From positions 1,674,001 to 1,738,000 of the forward strand of contig NZ_WWGH01000002.1 in the NCBI RefSeq assembly GCF_009865135.1: DNA of 64,000 bases. The letters run 5' to 3'. The position numbers and the translations under genes were made by a program. This document shows, piece by piece, positions 52,605 through 61,320 of the stretch. The notes under the pieces are model-generated. The model did not search any database. It was given only the letters and a program-made list of their open reading frames with translations, and had not been told where the DNA came from. This DNA is from Streptomyces sp. SID8374 (GTDB lineage Bacteria; Actinomycetota; Actinomycetes; Streptomycetales; Streptomycetaceae). Every line of letters begins with the position of its first letter. Positions within the stretch are counted from its first letter, which is position 1.

Positions 52605-54890
52605 TCAGCGGGGTTCCTCGGGCAGGCCGAGATCCCGGCGCAGATACCGGGCGGTAACCGAGGTGCGGTCCGCCAGCAGCTCCTGGGGTGTCCCCTCGAA
52701 GACCAGCTCGCCGCCCTTCTTCCCGCCGTCCGGGCCGAGGTCGATCACCCGGTCCGCCCGTTTCACCACCTCCAGGTTGTGCTCCACGCAGATCACCGTG
52801 TTCCCCGCGTCGACCAGCCGGTCCAGCAGATCCACCAGCGCCCCCGTGTCGGCCAGGTGCAGCCCGGTCGTCGGCTCGTCCAGGACGTAGACGCTGGAGG
52901 TGCGGTGCAGCTGGGTGGCGAGCTTGATCCGCTGGCGCTCACCGCCCGAGAGGGTGCTCAGCGGCTGCCCGAGCGTCAGGTAGGTGAGGCCGACCTCGTC
53001 CAGGGTCCGCAGCTTCCGCAGCAGTACGCGGTCCTCGAAGAGCCCGACCGCCTGCGCCGCCGTCATCTCCAGCACGTCCACGATGGACCGGCCGCCGACC
53101 CGGTGCTTCAGTACGTCGTCGTGGAACCGCCGGCCCTCGCACTCCTGGCAGGTCGTGGTCACCGGGTCCATGAACGCCAGATCGGTGGAGATCACCCCGC
53201 GGCCCGAGCAACCCGGGCAGGCGCCCGCCGAGTTGAAGCTGAACAGCCCCGCGTCGACGCCGTTCTCCCGGGCGAAGACCTTGCGGATGGTGTCCAGCGC
53301 ACCGATGTACGAGGCCGGGGTGGAGCGGGAGGAGGCGGTGATCGCGCTCTGGTCGATGACCACCGCCTGCGGGTGGGCCGCCGTGAACACCTCCGAGACC
53401 AGCGTCGACTTGCCCGAACCGGCCACCCCCGTCACCACGGTCAGCACCCCGGTGGGGAACGACACGTCCAGCCCCTTGAGGTTGTGCAGATCGGCGCCCC
53501 GGACCGGGAGATGACCGGTGGGGGAGCGGAACTCACTCTTGACGGTGGTCCGTTGACGCAGGCAGCGTCCGGTGAGCGTGTCCGCCTCGCGCAGCCGGTC
53601 GAACGGCCCCTCGAAGACCACGTGACCGCCCTCCGACCCGGCACGCGGCCCCATGTCGACGATGTGGTCGGCGACCGCCATCACATCCGGGTCGTGCTCC
53701 ACCACCAGCACCGTGTTGCCCTTGTCGCGCAGCCGCACCAGCAGATCACCGAGCCGCCCGACGTCCCGCGGGTGCAGCCCGATGCTCGGTTCGTCGAAGA
53801 CGAAGGTCAGCCCGGTCAGCGAACTCCCCAGGTGGCGCACCATCTTGAGCCGCTGCCCCTCGCCGCCCGAGAGCGTGGTCGTCTCCCGGTCCAGGCTGAG
53901 ATAGCCGAGCCCGATCCCCACGAGCCGTTCCAGCCGCTCACGGGCCGCCGCCGCGATCGGGCCGCCCACCGGATCGTCGATGCGCGCCAGTACGCCGACG
54001 AGATCGGCGACCTCCATCCGGCCGTAGTCGGCGGGGGAGAGCCCGTCGATCCGGGTGGCGAGCGCCGCCGCGTTCAGCCGCGCCCCGCCGCAGGAGGCGC
54101 AGACCTTCTCGACGGTGAACCGGTCGGCCGCCGCACGCCGCTTGTCCGACAGCGACGCCGTGTCGCGCTTGAGGTAGAGCCGCTCGAACCGCGCCACCAC
54201 CCCCTCGAACTGCATAGCCGCCGAGCCTGTGCGCATATCGACCCGGACGGTGAACCCGGAGCCGTACAGCAGCAGTTGGCGTTCCTCATCGCCGTACTCG
54301 GACAGCGGCAGGTCGTTGTCGAACCGCCCCGACCCGCCGTACAGGCTCCACTCCCAGCTGCCCACCGAGAGGCCGGGCAGCAGCAGCGCCCCCTCGTTCA
54401 GCGACTTCGACCAGTCCACCGCCCGGTCCAGATCGAGGCGGACCGTACGCCCCACCCCGTCGCACTCCGGGCACATCCCCGTCGGGTCGTTGAAGGAGTA
54501 CGCGGTCGCCCCGCCCGCGCTCGGGGTGCCGTACCGCGAGAACAGCACCCGGATCACCGACCAGATGTCCGTCGCCGTGCCCACGGTCGACCGGACGTTG
54601 CCGCCGAGCGGCCTCTGGTCGATGACGACGGCCACGGACAGGTCCTCCATGGACTCGGCCCGTGGCCGCTCGTACTTCGGCAGCCGGTTCCGCAGGAACG
54701 AGGTGAAGGTCTCGTTCAGCTGCCGCTGGGACTCCACGGCGATCGTGTCGAAGACGACCGACGACTTCCCCGAACCGGAGACCCCGGTGAAGACGGTGAT
54801 CCGGCCCTTGGGCAGGGCGAGGGAGACATCGCGCAGATTGTTCTCGTGCGCTCCGGTGATGACGATGCGGCGCTCGGTGCTGTGATCCAT
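52605..54890 (-). CDS. UvrA-like ABC ATPase (class II, DrrC-like)
   Basis: The 761-residue protein has two ABC ATPase modules of the UvrA type. Walker A motifs are FTGVSGSGKSSVVFD and VTGVAGSGKSTLVSE; signatures are TLSGGEGQRLKMVRHL and TLSGGERQRIKLATQL. Four CxxC zinc-finger-like pairs are seen (CPECDG, CASCGG, CPGCSG, CQECEG). It is about 190 residues shorter than UvrA because the UvrB-binding insertion is missing. That class includes DrrC-type proteins linked to resistance against DNA-binding drugs. The ATG at 54890 lies 67 bp after the ABC-F gene stop on the same strand, so they may be cotranscribed. Confidence 0.92.
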   Translation of the reverse strand: MDHSTERRIVITGAHENNLRDVSLALPKGRITVFTGVSGSGKSSVVFDTIAVESQRQLNETFTSFLRNRLPKYERPRAESMEDLSVAVVIDQRPLGGNVRSTVGTATDIWSVIRVLFSRYGTPSAGGATAYSFNDPTGMCPECDGVGRTVRLDLDRAVDWSKSLNEGALLLPGLSVGSWEWSLYGGSGRFDNDLPLSEYGDEERQLLLYGSGFTVRVDMRTGSAAMQFEGVVARFERLYLKRDTASLSDKRRAAADRFTVEKVCASCGGARLNAAALATRIDGLSPADYGRMEVADLVGVLARIDDPVGGPIAAAARERLERLVGIGLGYLSLDRETTTLSGGEGQRLKMVRHLGSSLTGLTFVFDEPSIGLHPRDVGRLGDLLVRLRDKGNTVLVVEHDPDVMAVADHIVDMGPRAGSEGGHVVFEGPFDRLREADTLTGRCLRQRTTVKSEFRSPTGHLPVRGADLHNLKGLDVSFPTGVLTVVTGVAGSGKSTLVSEVFTAAHPQAVVIDQSAITASSRSTPASYIGALDTIRKVFARENGVDAGLFSFNSAGACPGCSGRGVISTDLAFMDPVTTTCQECEGRRFHDDVLKHRVGGRSIVDVLEMTAAQAVGLFEDRVLLRKLRTLDEVGLTYLTLGQPLSTLSGGERQRIKLATQLHRTSSVYVLDEPTTGLHLADTGALVDLLDRLVDAGNTVICVEHNLEVVKRADRVIDLGPDGGKKGGELVFEGTPQELLADRTSVTARYLRRDLGLPEEPR

Positions 54891-54957
54891 ACCGGCGACG
54901 CTAGGCCGGATACCCGACAGCTTCTGTCGCCTTTTCCGGAGGATCTTCGGCGGTCGC

Positions 54958-56589
54958 TCACCGCCCCGCCCGCACCTCCTCCGCCGAGGTGTCCCGCAGC
55001 TCCCCGTCCAGCCGCAGCCACCGGGTGATCCCGATCGACTCCAGGAACGGCACGTCGTGGCCGGCCACGATCAGCGCCCCCTCGTACGCGTCGAGGGCCT
55101 CGGTCAGCCGTCGTACGCTCGCCAGGTCGAGGCTGTTCGTCGGCTCGTCCAGCAACAGCAGCCGGGGCGCCGGGTCCGCCAGCAGCAGCGTCGCCAGCGT
55201 GGCCCGGAACCGCTCCCCGCCCGACAGCGTCCCGGCCGGGTGGTCGGCGGCGCCCCCCTTGAAGAGGAAGCGCGCCAGCCGGGCCCGGACGCCGTTGTCG
55301 GTGAGGCCGGGCGCCGACCGCTTCACGTTGTCCGCCACCGACAGCGCGTCGTCCAGCGTGTCCAGCCGCTGCGGGAGGAAGCCCAGCGGCACCAGCGTCG
55401 TCGCCTCGCCGGAGACCGGGACGAGCTCGCCCGCGATCGTCCGCAGCAACGCCGTCTTGCCCGCCCCGTTGCGCCCGGTCAGCGCGATCCGCTCGGGCCC
55501 GCGCACCGTGAACTCCCCGCGCAGCGGCGCCCCGTAGGGCGGCGCCAGGTCGCGCAGGAGCAGCACCTCACTCCCCGGATGCACCCGGGTCCTCGGCAAC
55601 TCGATGCGGATCTCCTCGTCCTCGCGCACCGCCGACTCCGCCTCGTCGAGACGCTCTTGGGCCTCCGCCAGCCGCTCGGTGTGCAGGATGCGGTGCTTGC
55701 CGGCCGACTCCTGGGCGGACCGCTTGCGCTGGCCCATCACCACCTTCGGCTCCCGCTTGGTGTCCCACATCTTCTGCCCGTACCGCCTGCGCCGGGCCAA
55801 CTTCATGTGGGCCTCGGCCAGTTCGCGCTTCTGCCGCTGGACATCCGACTCGGCGGCCCGCACCATGCGCTGCGCCGCCTCCTGTTCGACCGCGAGCGCC
55901 TCCTCGTACGCCGAGAGGTTCCCGCCGTACCAGGTGACCGATCCGTCCCGCAGATCCGCGATCCGGTCGACCCGCTCCAGCAGCTCCCGGTCGTGACTCA
56001 CCACGAGGAGCGCCCCGCTCCAGGCGTCGACGGCGTCGTAGAGCCGCTTGCGGGCCACCGCGTCCAGGTTGTTCGTCGGTTCGTCCAGCAGCAGCACCCC
56101 GGGGCGGGCCAGCAGCAGGGCCGCGAGGCGCAGCAGCACACACTCGCCGCCGGACATCTCCCCGACGGTGCGGTCCAGGCCGATAGGGCCGAGGCCGAGC
56201 CCGTCGAGGGTGGCGCGGGCGCGCTGCTCCACGTCCCAGTCGTCGCCGATCACGGTGAAGAGCTCCTCGCGTACGTCACCGGCCGCGACGGCGTCGATCG
56301 CCGCCCGCCGGTCCGCGATGCCCAGCACCTGATCGACCCGCAGGGCGGTGTCCAGGGTGACGGTCTGCGGCAGATACCCGATGCCGCCACGGATCCTGAT
56401 CTCGCCCTCCAGCGGGACGAGTTCACCGGCGATCAGACGCAACAGGGTGGATTTGCCGCATCCGTTGAGCCCGATGAGCCCGGTGCGGCCGGGGCCCACG
56501 GTGAGGTCGAAGCCGGAGAAGACCTCGGTGCCGTCGGGCCAGGAGAAGGAGAGGGAGGTACAGCTGATGTGGGTGTCGGACGTAGACAT
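54958..56589 (-). CDS. ABC-F family ATPase (ribosome-protection/translation type)
   Basis: The 543-residue protein has two ATPase domains (GLNGCGKSTLL with EMSGGECVLLRL and LLLDEPTNNLDA; GRNGAGKTALL with TLSGGERFRATL and LLLDEPTNSLDL). An inter-domain linker of about 90 charged residues (about 230-320) contains QRQKRELAEAHMKLARRRRYG. It lacks membrane segments, as in ABC-F proteins, some of which dislodge antibiotics from the ribosome. ATG 56589 begins the conserved fold. The 5' region carries a 14-codon leader ORF and a hairpin, which is usual for drug-inducible ABC-F genes. From memory it corresponds to SCO6720. Confidence 0.92.
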   Translation of the reverse strand: MSTSDTHISCTSLSFSWPDGTEVFSGFDLTVGPGRTGLIGLNGCGKSTLLRLIAGELVPLEGEIRIRGGIGYLPQTVTLDTALRVDQVLGIADRRAAIDAVAAGDVREELFTVIGDDWDVEQRARATLDGLGLGPIGLDRTVGEMSGGECVLLRLAALLLARPGVLLLDEPTNNLDAVARKRLYDAVDAWSGALLVVSHDRELLERVDRIADLRDGSVTWYGGNLSAYEEALAVEQEAAQRMVRAAESDVQRQKRELAEAHMKLARRRRYGQKMWDTKREPKVVMGQRKRSAQESAGKHRILHTERLAEAQERLDEAESAVREDEEIRIELPRTRVHPGSEVLLLRDLAPPYGAPLRGEFTVRGPERIALTGRNGAGKTALLRTIAGELVPVSGEATTLVPLGFLPQRLDTLDDALSVADNVKRSAPGLTDNGVRARLARFLFKGGAADHPAGTLSGGERFRATLATLLLADPAPRLLLLDEPTNSLDLASVRRLTEALDAYEGALIVAGHDVPFLESIGITRWLRLDGELRDTSAEEVRAGR

Positions 56590-56703
56590 ACGGATCTCCC
56601 GTGTACGTCGGGGAATGAGCGCGGGACGGCTGACGAGCTGAGATCGCACACGGGCGCCATCGGCCACGACGAGGCGTGGCGGCACTGCACGGTGCGGGGG
56701 ACC

Positions 56704-56748
56704 TCAGATCAGCAACGTCCCTCTCCGATCCGACGACAACAGGAACAT
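56704..56748 (-). CDS. Candidate 14-aa leader peptide upstream of the ABC-F gene
   Basis: ATG 56748 opens MFLLSSDRRGTLLI followed by TGA at 56704. A promoter-like pair TTGCCG (56777-56782) and TACCTT (56753-56758), 18 bp apart, puts the transcript start on or next to this ATG, so it may be leaderless. Between it and the ABC-F start at 56589 lies the hairpin GCCACG-N6-CGTGGC (56663-56680). The layout fits ribosome-mediated attenuation by a drug. Confidence 0.55.
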   Translation of the reverse strand: MFLLSSDRRGTLLI

Positions 56749-56842
56749 CACCAAGGTAGAACCGGGGCGCACGGCCCGGCAACACGTTTTCGCCCGGGAG
56801 CCCGTGCGGTCATTCCCGTTCAGGGGAGCGGCGGCCCGCCGC

Positions 56843-57259
56843 TCAGCAGGCGCCGCCCAGCAGATCGGTCAGACTCCGGTCCAGCTCCAGATAGCGGTAC
56901 TCGTCGCCCACCGGCACCAGCTCCTGTGCCCGCTCCAGGAAGTGGCGCAGCTCAGCCGTGCGTACGTGGACCATGGCGATGCCCTCGGCGGCGTGGAACT
57001 CCAGCACCGTCCGCTCGTACCCGAACGGCCTGACCCGGACATCGCCCTCGCCCGTAGGGGTGTCGACGCCCGCAGTCAGCAGCTCGCGGGAGAACTCCCA
57101 GGACACCTCGGTCCCCTCCAGGGTCGCCGGGGCCGGGAACGCCATCCGCACGGCGAAGGGGTCCTTGCGGTCGTAACTCAGTGTGGCCGGCAGGGTTTCC
57201 ATCCGCGGGGCGGACGCGACCATGCGGGCCTGCACGGACTGCTCGATAACGCTGGACAA
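56843..57259 (-). CDS. ssgD: SsgA-like sporulation/cell-division protein
   Basis: The 138-residue protein has the SsgA-like fold: LPATLSYDRKDPFAVRMAFP, WEFSRELLTAGVDTPTGEGD, VRVRPFGYERTVLEFHAAEG and FLERAQELVPVGDEYRYLEL. This family is restricted to sporulating actinomycetes and steers cell-wall and septum sites. A TTG at 57259 with GAGGGAG 6 nt upstream is chosen as the start. Assignment to SsgD rests on its position next to the ABC-F and UvrA-like genes, as I recall for SCO6722. Confidence 0.85.
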   Translation of the reverse strand: MSSVIEQSVQARMVASAPRMETLPATLSYDRKDPFAVRMAFPAPATLEGTEVSWEFSRELLTAGVDTPTGEGDVRVRPFGYERTVLEFHAAEGIAMVHVRTAELRHFLERAQELVPVGDEYRYLELDRSLTDLLGGAC

Positions 57260-57475
57260 GACCTGCTCCCTCTCGCGGCTGGGTGAACGGTTCCCGGCAT
57301 TGGAGTAGACGACGGAACGCATCGATCCGTGCACCGGCGGGTGGCGTGAGCTGCGTCACCGCCCACGCCCCGCCCTCCTCCGCGCTCTCCTGCACCGCTG
57401 CCCTCCTGCCCGGTTCTCGGCGGCGCACCCTGGAGCGCGCGCGTTCCCGGTGGGAGGGAGCGTGGTCCGTCCAAC

Positions 57476-57778
57476 CTACTGGCTGGGCAACTCCTGCTTG
57501 TACGGGGCGAGTTCCGGTGCCGTTCTGGTCGCGATGAACTCGGTGATCCGGTAGGCGCAGACCCCGTGCTCGGCGAAGGGGTCGGCCGCGGCGATCGCCT
57601 CGATCCGCTCCCGGTCCTCCCCGACGGCGAGGACCACCCCGCCGTCCCGGGGGTTCTTGCGGCCCGAGGCGATGAAGACGCCCGCCGCGTACTGCTCGTC
57701 CAGCCAGGCGATGTGCTCCCGCATCAGCGCGTCCGCGCGCTCGACCGGGGCCGTGTAGGTCAATTCGAGTACGAACAT
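57476..57778 (-). CDS. YciI-family protein
   Basis: The 100-residue protein has the YciI/dimeric alpha-beta barrel layout: MFVLELTYTAPVERADALMR, EHIAWLDEQYAAGVFIASGR, GGVVLAVGEDRERIEAIAAAD and DPFAEHGVCAYRITEF. The DPFxxxG segment is conserved in the family; His20 (in REHIAWL) and the Asp are likely active-site residues. Enzymatic function is usually unknown. ATG 57778 lies 53 bp from the divergent endonuclease V gene. Confidence 0.88.
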   Translation of the reverse strand: MFVLELTYTAPVERADALMREHIAWLDEQYAAGVFIASGRKNPRDGGVVLAVGEDRERIEAIAAADPFAEHGVCAYRITEFIATRTAPELAPYKQELPSQ

Positions 57779-57831
57779 GATCGCCAGGCTACGGGACCGG
57801 GGGTGCCCCGGAACCGCCTAAGCTGCTGGTC

Positions 57832-58524
57832 ATGACGACACCGCCCCCTCCCGCCCATGAGACCCCCGCAGACGAAGCCGAGGGCCGGGCGATCCAGGAC
57901 CGCCTGCGCGGCCTGGTGGTGCTGGACGAGCCGGGCCCGGCGCCCGGGACCGGTCTGGTGACCGGCGTCGACGTGGCGTACGACGACGAGAAGGACGTCG
58001 TCGTCGCGGCGGCCGTCGTCCTGGACGCCGAGACGCTGGAGACCGTGGACGAGGCCACCGCGGTCGGCAAGATCACTTTCCCCTACGTCCCCGGGCTGCT
58101 GGCCTTCCGCGAGATCCCCACCGTGCTGGAGGCCCTGGAGTCGCTGACCGTCGACCCCGGCGTCGTCATCTGCGACGGGTACGGGCTCGCCCACCCGCGC
58201 CGCTTCGGCCTCGCCAGCCATCTGGGCGTGCTCACCGGGCTGCCCGTGATCGGCGTCGGCAAGAACCCCTTCACCTTCACCTACGAGGCCCCCGGCCCCC
58301 GGCGCGGCGACTCCTCCCCGCTGGTGGACGGTGACGAGGTGGTGGGCCGGGCGCTGCGCACCCAGGAGAACACCAACCCGGTCTTCGTCTCCGTCGGCCA
58401 CCGGATCAGCCTCGACAACGCCTGCGCCCACACCCTGCGCCTGGCCCGCCGCTTCCGCCAGCCGGAGAGCACCCGCCGGGCGGACGCCCTGTGCCGGCAG
58501 ACCCTGCGCGAAGCGACCGCCTGA
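57832..58524 (+). CDS. nfi: Endonuclease V (deoxyinosine 3'-endonuclease)
   Basis: The 230-residue protein has the endonuclease V motifs: TGVDVAYDDE (catalytic Asp), FPYVPGLLAFREIPTVLEAL (Glu and the PYIP-type wedge) and ICDGYGLAHPRRFGLASHLG (second Asp). It nicks DNA one base 3' of deoxyinosine. ATG 57832 starts the conserved region after a Pro-rich 15-residue lead. Confidence 0.94.
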   Translation: MTTPPPPAHETPADEAEGRAIQDRLRGLVVLDEPGPAPGTGLVTGVDVAYDDEKDVVVAAAVVLDAETLETVDEATAVGKITFPYVPGLLAFREIPTVLEALESLTVDPGVVICDGYGLAHPRRFGLASHLGVLTGLPVIGVGKNPFTFTYEAPGPRRGDSSPLVDGDEVVGRALRTQENTNPVFVSVGHRISLDNACAHTLRLARRFRQPESTRRADALCRQTLREATA

Positions 58525-58602
58525 GACGAGCCGCTGTCCGCAGGATTCGACTGAGTATCCGTACGGATGGCGTAAAGCGATCTTGCTGGGCAGGCTGAAC
58601 GT

Positions 58603-58746
58603 ATGAACACCTCTCGTACAGCCGTCCGCCCCATGCCCCTCGACCCCGCCCAGCGACGCATCGCCCTCGGTATGGCCCTCGGCGGGGTCGTCGGCCTCGT
58701 CTGGCTGGGCGCGATGCTCTACACGCTGGTCAGCTGGATCTTCTGA
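58603..58746 (+). CDS. Small single-pass membrane protein (47 aa)
   Basis: ATG 58603 opens MNTSRTAVRPMPLDPAQRRI followed by a hydrophobic segment of about 27 residues (ALGMALGGVVGLVWLGAMLY and on) ending IF and TGA. The positive N-terminus suggests Cys-less N-in topology. GGCAGG lies about 6 nt upstream. It is too short to identify by eye. It converges with the reductase gene (9-bp gap). Confidence 0.6.
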   Translation: MNTSRTAVRPMPLDPAQRRIALGMALGGVVGLVWLGAMLYTLVSWIF

Positions 58747-58755
58747 CAGCCCTGT

Positions 58756-59946
58756 TCAGCGGACCGCCGCCACCCGGAAGCGCAGCCCCGCCGCCGTCAG
58801 CCGCTCCAGCAGGGCATCGCCCATCGCCGTCGCCGTGGTGACCTGGCCGGAGGTCTCCGGGAGCTTGTCCAGAGCGAGGCACAGGGCCGACTCGGCGAGG
58901 ATCTTGGCCGTCTCGTCGTAGCCCGGATCGCCGCCGGACACCTCGGTGAAGACCCGCCGCCCGCCGCCCTCCCCGACGAACCGGACGCTGAACCAGCTCC
59001 GCTTGCGGCGCTCCGCGTCCGGCCCCTGCCCCGCCTCGTACCGCCCCATCAGCCAGTCGCGTACGGGCCCCACCTGCGCGGCGGCGACCAGCGCGCCCAC
59101 GGCCGCCGGGCCGCCGAGCGCCATCGGCAGGGTCTTGACCGAGGCGAAGTGGCGGTAGCGGAAGTCGGGGCCGTACCGCTCCAGCGCCCGCGCCGAGCGG
59201 CCCACGACCGCCGGGTCCACGGTCGGCAGCGGCAGCGCCCAGGTGCCGGTGGCCCCGCTGAAGTGCGGGGAGCCCGTAGGCGTGCGGACCCGGCGGCCCA
59301 CCTGGCGGGGCTCGTGCAGGCGGCGCTCCCGGGCGGCGAGCAGCATCTGCGGGCCTCGGCCCATCGCGGTGAGCGCCGAGGCGAACGTACCGCCGGAGAA
59401 CACGGCGTTGCTGCGGACGAAGCCGTCGACGGTCAGCGGCACGCCCTCCGGCAGCTGCTTGACCGTGAAGTACGCCCCCAGGTCATGGGGTACGGAGTCG
59501 AAGCCGCAGGCGTGCACGATGCGGGCCCCCGTCTCCCGGGCCCGCGCGTCGTGGCGCACATACATCCGGTCGATGAACTCCGCCTCGCCGGTGAGGTCCA
59601 GGTAGTCCGTCCCGGCCTCGGCGCAGGCGGCGACGAGCTTCTCGCCGTACAGGATGTACGGCCCCACGGTGGTGGCCACCACCCGGGTGGAGGTGGCGAG
59701 TTCGCGCAGGGCGTCCTCGTCGTCGGCGTCGGTCTCCAGCAGCGGCAGCCCGGCGCAGCGCGGTTCGATCGCGGTGAGCCGTTCGCGGAGCCGTTCCAGC
59801 TTGGTGCGGCTGCGGCCGGCCAGCCCCCAGCGCAGTCCTTCGGGGGCGTGCGCCGCCAGGTACTCGGCGGTGAGCACCCCCACGAAGCCGGTGGCACCGA
59901 AAAGGACGACATCCAGGGGGCGTGCCGCCCCATTCTGCCTGTTCAC
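58756..59946 (-). CDS. Saccharopine dehydrogenase-like NAD(P)-binding protein (trans-acting enoyl reductase type)
   Basis: The 396-residue protein has an N-terminal Rossmann motif (DVVLFGATGFVGVLTAEYLA), a middle AGTDYLDLTGEAEFIDRMY, and GARIVHACGFDSVPHDLGAY. That layout is the saccharopine-dehydrogenase-like family that includes mycobacterial Rv2449c/Rv2953 enoyl reductases. The GTG at 59946 follows GGAGGT. It may act on lipid or polyketide intermediates; no close partner is in the window, although the lipid-catabolic operon is divergent from it. Confidence 0.88.
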   Translation of the reverse strand: MNRQNGAARPLDVVLFGATGFVGVLTAEYLAAHAPEGLRWGLAGRSRTKLERLRERLTAIEPRCAGLPLLETDADDEDALRELATSTRVVATTVGPYILYGEKLVAACAEAGTDYLDLTGEAEFIDRMYVRHDARARETGARIVHACGFDSVPHDLGAYFTVKQLPEGVPLTVDGFVRSNAVFSGGTFASALTAMGRGPQMLLAARERRLHEPRQVGRRVRTPTGSPHFSGATGTWALPLPTVDPAVVGRSARALERYGPDFRYRHFASVKTLPMALGGPAAVGALVAAAQVGPVRDWLMGRYEAGQGPDAERRKRSWFSVRFVGEGGGRRVFTEVSGGDPGYDETAKILAESALCLALDKLPETSGQVTTATAMGDALLERLTAAGLRFRVAAVR

Positions 59947-60138
59947 GAGTACCTCCGGGGGCGCGGGGACGGGTGGAGACGTGGCAGGCAGGCTAGCGGA
60001 GGGGGGCGTGGGGTGTGCGGCCGGGCGGGGCGCGGACGTGGATCGCCCGGGAGGGATGCGAGAGGATCGGGGAGGAAGAACTAAGCGCTTGCTCGGCCCA
60101 GGGGGTTGTGGAGAGCGGGGCGCGTTCTTAGCATCATT

Positions 60139-60149
60139 GATGTTACATC
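60139..60149. promoter_or_regulatory. Short palindrome GATGTTACATC
   Basis: An 11-bp palindrome (5-bp arms around T) lies 30 bp upstream of the racemase ATG in an AT-richer patch that should hold the operon promoter. It could be an operator half; no second copy was seen. Confidence 0.35.
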
Positions 60150-60178
60150 GGTTGTGTCACACCCCTGGGGGCTCAAGG

Positions 60179-61312
60179 ATGGCAAGGACCGGGCACGGCC
60201 CGCTGACAGGCGTCCGTGTCGTCGAGTTGGCGGGGATCGGCCCCGGGCCGTTCGCGGCGATGCTCCTGGCGGACCTCGGAGCCGATGTCGTACGCGTCGA
60301 CCGGCCCGGCGGCCCCGGCCTCGGCATCGACCCCGCGTACGACATCACCAACCGCAACAAGCGCTCCGTCCTCGTCGACCTCAAGGCCGAAGGCGGCGCC
60401 GAGCGGGTCCTGGACCTGGCCGAACGCGCCGACATCCTGATCGAGGGGAACCGCCCCGGCGTCGCCGAACGGCTCGGCGTCGGGCCCGACGCCTGCCTCG
60501 CCCGCAACCCGAAGCTGGTCTACGGGCGGATGACGGGCTGGGGCCAGGACGGGCCGCTGGCGCAGCGGGCCGGGCACGACATCGCCTACCTCGCCCTCAG
60601 CGGCACCCTCTCCATGATCGGCAAGCCGGACGAGCCGCCCGTGGTCCCCGCCAACCTGGTCGGCGACTACGCGGGCGGCTCGCTCTACCTCGTCGTCGGG
60701 GTCCTCGCCGCCCTCCAGCACGCCCGCACCCCCGGCGGCGCCGGGCAGGTGGTGGACGCGGCGATCGTCGACGGCGCCGCCCACCTCGCCTCGATGATCC
60801 ACGGCATGCTGGCCGCCGGGAGCTGGCAGGACCGGCGCGGCGCCAACCTGCTGGACGGCGGCTGCCCCTTCTACGGCACCTACGCCACCTCCGACGGCGG
60901 CCACATGGCGGTCGGCCCGCTGGAGGGGCAGTTCTACGCCGAGTTCATCGGCCTCCTCGGCCTGGCGGACGCCTTCCCCGACCGGTGGGAGCTGGCCCGC
61001 TGGGACGAGCTGCGCGCCGCCGTCACCGAACGCTTCCTCACCCGTACGCGGGCGGAGTGGACCGAGGTGTTCGACGGCACCGACGCCTGCGTCGCCCCCG
61101 TCCTCTCCCTCCGCGAGGCGCCGCACCACCCGCACCTCGCCGCCCGCTCCACCTACGTGGACCGCAGCGGCATCACCCAGCCCGCCCCCGCGCCGCGCTT
61201 CTCCGCCACGCCCGTCTCCGTACGCAGCGGGCCCGCACAGCCGGGCGCCGACACGGACGCGGTCGCTGACGACTGGGGCGTACCGGGGCTCCGGACCGAC
61301 CCTCACGACTAG
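60179..61312 (+). CDS. mcr: Alpha-methylacyl-CoA racemase (family III CoA transferase fold)
   Basis: The 377-residue protein has the CaiB/AMACR fold. Residues matching the active site of M. tuberculosis MCR (His126, Asp156, Glu241) are His133 in RAGHDIAYL, Asp163 in LVGDYAGGS and Glu249 in GPLEGQFYAEF. N-terminal GVRVVELAGIGPGPFAAMLL and GADVVRVDRPGG are also typical. It interconverts the 2R and 2S methyl branches of acyl-CoAs before beta-oxidation. ATG 60179 starts the operon; the next gene follows after 8 bp. Confidence 0.9.
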   Translation: MARTGHGPLTGVRVVELAGIGPGPFAAMLLADLGADVVRVDRPGGPGLGIDPAYDITNRNKRSVLVDLKAEGGAERVLDLAERADILIEGNRPGVAERLGVGPDACLARNPKLVYGRMTGWGQDGPLAQRAGHDIAYLALSGTLSMIGKPDEPPVVPANLVGDYAGGSLYLVVGVLAALQHARTPGGAGQVVDAAIVDGAAHLASMIHGMLAAGSWQDRRGANLLDGGCPFYGTYATSDGGHMAVGPLEGQFYAEFIGLLGLADAFPDRWELARWDELRAAVTERFLTRTRAEWTEVFDGTDACVAPVLSLREAPHHPHLAARSTYVDRSGITQPAPAPRFSATPVSVRSGPAQPGADTDAVADDWGVPGLRTDPHD

Positions 61313-61320
61313 GAGACCCC

